Shown here one piece after another: positions 59,797-64,000 of a stretch of DNA of 64,000 nucleotides. This DNA comes from Sediminibacterium sp. FEMGT703S (GTDB lineage: Bacteria > Bacteroidota > Bacteroidia > Chitinophagales > Chitinophagaceae), in assembly GCA_002786355.1 (NCBI GenBank), contig PGCO01000007.1, positions 1 through 64,000 on the forward strand, given 5' to 3'. Both the position numbers and the translations under genes were made by a program. The notes beneath the pieces are model-generated. The model did not search any database. It saw only the letters and a list, made by a program, of their open reading frames with translations, and was not told where the DNA came from. How positions within the stretch are numbered: position 1 is the stretch's first letter; each line of letters begins with the position of its first letter.

Positions 59797-60179
59797 TGTT
59801 TTTCTCCTGGCTTACACTTTTCTTTTATTTCATGAAACACATCGTGTGTAGCAGTAATTAAAGTGGTTAATTCTTTATCTGATTTTTTTGCTTTCACTGC
59901 TGCTTCTACTGCAGTACATTTTGCAACCAATTGTTTTAAAATAGGCTTAGCAACTTTTGCATCATAACCCGCTGGTACTGCACCTGATTCCCAAGCTTTT
60001 GCTTTAGCCACTAAGTCAGTAATATTTGCTTTCAATGGCTTTAAATTACCCTCTTCTGCAGGATGAAAGGTTTTGCTCATCACACCATGGAAATCTTCCA
60101 TTTGTTTCCAACTTGCTTCTTGTGCTGTTGCACTTAATCCAACAATTGCAGCTAAAGCCAATACCAATAATTTTTTCAT
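59793..60179 (-). CDS. Small exported helical protein, 128 aa
   Basis: Signal peptide at residues 1-19 (ATAQ). The mature protein is helical and of cytochrome-b562-like size: EDFHGVMSKTFHPAEEGNLKPLKANITDLVAKAKAWESG, then a long basic helix with single Cys residues (AKCTAV, EKCKPGEKH) and several His. The spread of His (FH, FHP, TATHDVFHE) suggests metal or heme binding in a four-helix bundle, but there is no CxxCH motif, so covalent heme is not expected. Function unknown. Confidence 0.8.
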   Translation of the reverse strand: MKKLLVLALAAIVGLSATAQEASWKQMEDFHGVMSKTFHPAEEGNLKPLKANITDLVAKAKAWESGAVPAGYDAKVAKPILKQLVAKCTAVEAAVKAKKSDKELTTLITATHDVFHEIKEKCKPGEKH

Positions 60180-60211
60180 GTTGTTTATTTTTTTGAGTAC
60201 CCAAAGTTAAT

Positions 60212-61300
60212 TCATTCAACAGATTGTATCAATGACAATTTTTCATTTAACCCAATCCAATCCGCTTTTTGGCCAGCCTTTAACATTCCAGTAATCCCTT
60301 GTTGTTGAATAACCTGTGCAGGATACAAAGAACACATTCTAATAGCTTCTCCCAATTCAATCTTACAAGATTGATGCAATTTTTGCATGGCCGTTAACAT
60401 GGTTAATGCAGATCCACTCAATATTCCATTGGATTCATATTTGTCTCCATTTAATTGATGGGGGTAGGCTCCTGTAGATGTTTCAGTTACTGCATCAGTG
60501 ATAGCAAATAACCGATTTCCCATTTGTTTTTTAGCAATTTGAATGGCTTCAAAATTCACATGGTATCCATCAGGAACAACGCTACAATAAACAGTAGGGT
60601 GATTAAATATAGCCCCTACCATTCCGGGCTCTCGGTGTTGCAAAGCGCTCATTGCGTTGTACAAATGAGTAGCGGTGCTGACCCCTTCGTTAAAAGCTTT
60701 TGTAGCAGTTGCATAATCTGCATTGCTATGACCCGCAGAAACTACCACACCGTATGACTGTATTAAATCAACCATTTCTTTATCACAAATTTCAGGCGCA
60801 AGGGTAATCATGGTGATGATCCCTTTTCCATACTCCAATAAATCCTTCACTTGATTGGCAGTAGGCTGATAAATAAATTCACTTAAATGTGCTCCCCTTT
60901 TAATTGGATTAATCCAAGGACCCTCTACGTGTAAGCCAATGCAACGATTGTTGGGCAATTGTTTAAATGCCCTTACGGCATCAATACATGCATAAATGAC
61001 TTCATTGCTATTGGTAGCCACTGTTGGCTGAAACCAAGCTGCACCGCCATTCACACAATAGTCTTTCAATAATTGTAAAGCTTCTACCGTTGGATAAACA
61101 CTTAGCAATTGACCCCCTGCTCCATAAATTTGTAAATCAATCAACGCTGGAATCAGTATTGGCACTTGTTGAGTGGCAGTCTCTTTAAGCGAAACAATAG
61201 GTTGTATGGATTCAATGGTATCATTGTTCAACACCAAAGCATGGTTTAATAACCAATCCGTTCCAGTAAACATTTTATCCGCTGCTATAATTTGTTTCAT
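60212..61300 (-). CDS. nagA: N-acetylglucosamine-6-phosphate deacetylase, 362 aa
   Basis: Amidohydrolase barrel: LIDLQIYGAGG (about 53-63, lacking the HxH, as in E. coli NagA), HVEGPWINPIKRGAH with the metal-binding Glu, SAGHSNADY, ATHLYNAMSALQHREPGMVGA, DGYHVN and AITDAVTETST with the catalytic Asp. It removes acetate from GlcNAc-6-phosphate in amino-sugar and cell-wall recycling. No nagB or transporter is adjacent. It lies 6 bases after the nitrilase gene in a minus-strand operon with recX. Confidence 0.93.
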   Translation of the reverse strand: MKQIIAADKMFTGTDWLLNHALVLNNDTIESIQPIVSLKETATQQVPILIPALIDLQIYGAGGQLLSVYPTVEALQLLKDYCVNGGAAWFQPTVATNSNEVIYACIDAVRAFKQLPNNRCIGLHVEGPWINPIKRGAHLSEFIYQPTANQVKDLLEYGKGIITMITLAPEICDKEMVDLIQSYGVVVSAGHSNADYATATKAFNEGVSTATHLYNAMSALQHREPGMVGAIFNHPTVYCSVVPDGYHVNFEAIQIAKKQMGNRLFAITDAVTETSTGAYPHQLNGDKYESNGILSGSALTMLTAMQKLHQSCKIELGEAIRMCSLYPAQVIQQQGITGMLKAGQKADWIGLNEKLSLIQSVE

Positions 61301-61306
61301 ATTTAC

Positions 61307-62098
61307 TTAAGTATGATAGATATTAAATTGATCGGCATCTTTCCAAAATGGAAAACGCTGACGTATATCTTGTAAATGTTGTGGATCTAAAATATGGGTA
61401 CTAATGGCTTCTTCATGAGCACAGTGATAAACCACTTGACCCAGAGGATCTATGAGCATGGTATCGCCGCTATGATTGATTCCATTAGCATCTTCGCCGA
61501 CTCTATTAACCCCAATAACATAACATTGATTTTCGATGGCTCTTGCGGTGAGCAGTGTTTTCCAAGCATGGTTCCTACGCTCAGGCCAATTGGCTACATA
61601 CACTAATAAATCATATTCAGGAGCATCCTGCACTTGTTGTCTGGCCCAAACAGGAAAACGCAAGTCGTAACAAATTTGCAAATTGATTTTCCATCCATTC
61701 ACCGATGCAATCAATCGCTTATTGCCCGATGCGTAAAACTGATTCTCTCCTGCAAATGCAAATAAGTGTCTTTTATTATAATGCGCTACTGTTCCATTGG
61801 GTAATACCCATAATAATCGGTTATAGAATTGACCCTCTTCTTCAATGATTACAGATCCTGTAAGAATAATTTTTTGTTGCGCAGCCATTGTCTTCATCCA
61901 CTGAACCGTAGTACCCTCCATGGTTTCAGCTAGTTGGGCGGGATTCATACTAAACCCAGTGCTAAACATTTCAGGAAGAATGACCAATTGACCTGGAGCG
62001 GTTTGCGATTGAATTTTTTGTTCAAATTGAGCCAGATTTGCTGCTTTATTTTCCCAAACTAAATTGCTTTGAATAAGGGTTACCGACAATGGATGCAT
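61307..62098 (-). CDS. Nitrilase-superfamily amidohydrolase (omega-amidase/YafV-like), 263 aa
   Basis: The Glu-Lys-Cys triad is complete: Glu43 (LPEMFSTGF), Lys109 (YNKRHLFAFAGE) and Cys143 (QICYDLRFPVWAR). This arrangement is that of the omega-amidase branch that hydrolyses alpha-ketoglutaramate and deaminated glutathione, a metabolite repair role. The length fits. It lies between the lpxR-like gene and nagA on one transcript. Confidence 0.93.
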   Translation of the reverse strand: MHPLSVTLIQSNLVWENKAANLAQFEQKIQSQTAPGQLVILPEMFSTGFSMNPAQLAETMEGTTVQWMKTMAAQQKIILTGSVIIEEEGQFYNRLLWVLPNGTVAHYNKRHLFAFAGENQFYASGNKRLIASVNGWKINLQICYDLRFPVWARQQVQDAPEYDLLVYVANWPERRNHAWKTLLTARAIENQCYVIGVNRVGEDANGINHSGDTMLIDPLGQVVYHCAHEEAISTHILDPQHLQDIRQRFPFWKDADQFNIYHT

Positions 62099-62120
62099 AT
62101 ACCAGTTTTAAACCAGCAAG

Positions 62121-63038
62121 TTAGTTGATTCGGTATTGCAATTGCAATCCTATATAGCGGTGCCTATTTAATTGAATAGTGGTCTCTCTGCTTTGGTGAA
62201 CCAACTCCATTTGTGCAGCCCATCTTCCTTCAGAATAAGCCAATCCAATGGTGTTTTGAAAAACCAGGGTTTTAGGGTGGAGCGTAACCGCCGAATCAGC
62301 AGCCGTTTTACTTCCCCCAGAAATAGTAGCATTATATCCTTGTGCAGTGATTTTGGGGTTCCAATAAATATAAAATTCTTTGTTGGGCATTCCCTTTTTT
62401 TCAACGGCTGCATTCCATAATTGGCTGCTTTGGTTGCTATTAAAAAGACCATAAAGCATTTTAGTACCTACAGCTGCGTTTATAAAAGCAGTTCCTAATT
62501 GAGCTGCTCCCCAACCCATCCATTTAAACTTATCCGTGGCTAGTAGGGTATATGCATAAACCGCCCCTGTATTCAAAACCAATTGATTGCTAATTTGGTA
62601 CCTCCAACCTAAAAAAGGCGCAAATTGTAACCAGCGATGGTAGGTGTTTTGTAAGCCTTCTCCCCCAGAAGCGGGGCCAATTATACCAAGGGTTCCATTG
62701 ACTTGTAAAACAGATTTTTCGTTGTTAAACCAACTACGGGTATATTGGATATAGGTATAGCCAGCATAAGGACGATCAATATCAGCAGGGGTTCTGGTGG
62801 TTCTTTTTAATGGGGTAAATATTTGTTGTCCCAATTCGAAGCGATGCACCCGTTTGATTTTTTTCTTGGACTCATCGGCATAGGCTAAATGTAAAAAGAT
62901 ACCATTACTATAATAGGCGTCATTTAGTTTTAATAAATAGGCGTCATTCTCTGTGGTAAAACCGATTTGTTGTGCATTTGCAGATATGCCCAAAAAAAAA
63001 GTAAAAAATAGGTAAAGAATAAATTGTTGGTTTTTCAT
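62121..63038 (-). CDS. LpxR-like lipid A deacylase (DUF2219), 305 aa
   Basis: Signal peptide at residues 1-22 (ANAQQ). The outer-membrane beta-barrel begins with the family's FTTENDAYLLKLNDAYYSNGIFLHLAY (TENDxY...D..Y(S/T)NG) and continues with ELGQQIFTP and DIDRPYAGYTYIQYTRSW. LpxR removes the 3'-acyloxyacyl group of lipid A at the outer surface. The catalytic His is not placed with certainty. The recX gene overlaps its start by 4 bases (ATGA), an unusual pairing but compatible with operon structure. Confidence 0.85.
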   Translation of the reverse strand: MKNQQFILYLFFTFFLGISANAQQIGFTTENDAYLLKLNDAYYSNGIFLHLAYADESKKKIKRVHRFELGQQIFTPLKRTTRTPADIDRPYAGYTYIQYTRSWFNNEKSVLQVNGTLGIIGPASGGEGLQNTYHRWLQFAPFLGWRYQISNQLVLNTGAVYAYTLLATDKFKWMGWGAAQLGTAFINAAVGTKMLYGLFNSNQSSQLWNAAVEKKGMPNKEFYIYWNPKITAQGYNATISGGSKTAADSAVTLHPKTLVFQNTIGLAYSEGRWAAQMELVHQSRETTIQLNRHRYIGLQLQYRIN

Positions 63039-63517
63039 TTTTCAGCCCTGAATTTTTTCAAAATGCTTTGAACCAGGCCTGGCTCAAATCCTCTCTGTTG
63101 TAAAAAAGCGGTTGTTTTGACTGTTCGGTTGATATATTGTTCATTTTTAAGGGTATTCCACTTAACCTTTATCAGTTTTTCCGCAACAGAAAGGTACTCT
63201 TCTTCTGAAATTTCTTTCATTGCTTTTTTGATATTGTATTCACTTACTCTTTTTTGTTTTAAAGCGTATGCAATTTTAACTTTTCCCCATTGTTTTTGGT
63301 TGAAATGTCCTCTAACAAAAGCTTTTGCATAACGCTCTTCGTTTAAATAGTCCTCTTCAATTAATCTGGAAAGCAACATTTCAACAGTTGGTTTTCCTAA
63401 TTTTAGACTATATAATTTCTCCTTCACTTCTTGGTGACACCGGTCTTGGTATCCACAATAGTGTTTAAGCTTCATGTATGCTTTTTCAATAGTAGAAGTT
63501 GGGTCGGTTGAAAACAA
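63035..63517 (-). CDS. recX: Regulatory protein RecX, 160 aa
   Basis: Helical three-repeat RecX fold: MKLKHYCGYQDRCHQEVKEKLYSL (YC and RC are typical of Bacteroidota RecX), LIEEDYLNEERYAKAFVRGHFNQKQWGKVKIAYALKQKRV and FLQQRGFEPGLVQSIL. It modulates RecA filaments. The frame starts with TTG 63517; ATG 63475 would begin at MKLKHYC and remove a short helix that homologues have. The lpxR-like gene overlaps its stop, and the response regulator is divergent. Confidence 0.9.
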   Translation of the reverse strand: MFSTDPTSTIEKAYMKLKHYCGYQDRCHQEVKEKLYSLKLGKPTVEMLLSRLIEEDYLNEERYAKAFVRGHFNQKQWGKVKIAYALKQKRVSEYNIKKAMKEISEEEYLSVAEKLIKVKWNTLKNEQYINRTVKTTAFLQQRGFEPGLVQSILKKFRAEK

Positions 63518-63543
63518 CTGTTAGTATTTTTAAGTAAAGTAAT

Positions 63544-63551
63544 TATATTTG
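63544..63551 (+). promoter_or_regulatory. -7 box of the terminal response-regulator gene
   Basis: TATATTTG matches TAnnTTTG exactly, 51 bases before the start codon at 63602; no clear TTTG box was found 19-21 bases upstream. Confidence 0.45.
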
Positions 63552-63601
63552 TTTCAGGACCCCAAATATCCCCTATGATAAAAGTAAAGTCCTAGTAAAG
63601 C

Positions 63602-64000
63602 ATGGCCGTAACCCAATACAATGTTTGTTTGATAGACGATGATAAAATCTATCAATTCACTTCAAGAAAGATTCTCGAGTCTACTGGACTTGCCAAGAAT
63701 ATTTTGACTTTCTTTAATGGGAGTGAAGCTATTGGTTTTATTAAAGAATCAATGGAAAAGGGGCAGCAAGGATTACCAGATGTTATTTTTTTAGACATCA
63801 ATATGCCAATCATGAATGGATGGCAGTTTCTAGATGAATACCATAAAATAATAGATCAGTTTAAAAAGCCCATCTACATTTACATGGTAAGTTCCTCGGT
63901 AGATGATAGCGATATTCAAAGATCTAAAGAATATAGCGGCGTTACCGACTATATTATAAAGCCCATCAATAAGGTAAAATACCAAGAGCTGATAGAAAGG
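63602..64000 (+). CDS. Stand-alone response regulator (receiver domain), 3' end outside window
   Basis: An open frame of 133 codons runs off the window: MAVTQYNVCLIDDDKIYQF... with the acidic pair (IDDDK, residues 11-14), the phospho-acceptor Asp in VIFLDINMPIMNGWQF (about residue 66), and Lys in YIIKPINK near the end. This is the plan of single-domain CheY-like regulators of Bacteroidota, in which the conserved T/S is in the VSSS segment. No kinase lies within view upstream; recX is divergent. What follows the receiver cannot be seen. Confidence 0.85.
   Translation, partial: MAVTQYNVCLIDDDKIYQFTSRKILESTGLAKNILTFFNGSEAIGFIKESMEKGQQGLPDVIFLDINMPIMNGWQFLDEYHKIIDQFKKPIYIYMVSSSVDDSDIQRSKEYSGVTDYIIKPINKVKYQELIER

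Overview
The window is a chromosomal stretch of an AT-rich Bacteroidota genome, most likely a Chitinophagaceae member (Sediminibacterium-like; this is inference from gene content, no database was searched). The evidence is as follows. Promoter-like sequences fit the Bacteroidota pattern (TTTG, about 20 bases, TAnnTTTG) rather than sigma70 -35/-10 boxes. Many secreted proteins have short signal peptides ending in AQ. Typical families are present: a FecA-like TonB receptor, DUF1080, a FIST-plus-kinase pair, 7TM-DISM hybrid kinases, a bacterial GH3-auxin-type protein, an Nfu with an N-terminal extension, and a NUDIX-type NrtR regulator beside a glycosidase. No phage, transposase, integrase or CRISPR array was seen.

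Layout. 1-2.8 kb: 3' part of a tRNA-Asn and its terminator, then small accessory genes (secreted protein, small conserved protein, GNAT, rhodanese with metal-binding Cys cluster, DUF4440). 2.8-8.9 kb: degenerate-NUDIX regulator divergent from a secreted GH3 beta-glucosidase with a clear operator/promoter between them, then a TonB receptor with a structured leader and a small ABM-domain protein. 8.9-12.3 kb: a class I isoprenoid-synthase-like protein, divergent from a three-gene membrane/winged-helix module with a palindromic operator over its promoter. 12.3-17.1 kb: minus-strand redox block (Crp/Fnr regulator, Rossmann protein, Old Yellow Enzyme, SDR, serine hydrolase, methyltransferase) with an exact FNR-type box. 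17.2-20.5 kb: three secreted/GNAT genes, desaturase, hexapeptide acetyltransferase. 20.7-27.1 kb: complete RND efflux operon and a convergent LuxR-type response regulator. 27.2-32.8 kb: DUF1080, YheT hydrolase, CorA, and a FIST sensor with its hybrid kinase.

32.8-36.3 kb: MerC-like protein divergent from SCO, Fur-family regulator and an epimerase, with two palindromes in the shared promoter; then a small Cys protein and a thioredoxin-like protein. 36.3-43.3 kb: LpxD homologue, a 438-base gap holding a promoter and a short structured leader or small RNA, lysS, bidirectional terminator, gmk, lysophospholipid acyltransferase plus acyl-CoA ligase, OmpA lipoprotein. 43.4-49.4 kb: 7TM-DISM hybrid kinase, UvrD/PcrA helicase, GH5 protein with a changed nucleophile. 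49.6-51.4 kb: Nfu, PnuC and an NR-kinase-like ATPase. 51.4-56.5 kb: minus-strand envelope and general genes (MtgA, LysE, cyclophilin, GH3-auxin-type protein, glycosyltransferase). 56.5-59.8 kb: inositol monophosphatase, ThiL, S41 peptidase. 59.8-63.5 kb: small secreted protein and an operon recX-lpxR-like-nitrilase-nagA. The window ends inside a stand-alone response regulator.

The most interesting signals are regulatory circuits readable from the sequence alone (Fnr-like regulator with a matching box, NUDIX repressor with operator, winged-helix module with operator), the divergent class I isoprenoid-synthase-like protein, the GH5 with Gln at the nucleophile position, and the leader RNA upstream of lysS. 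I did not see a clearly new multi-gene defence or biosynthetic system.
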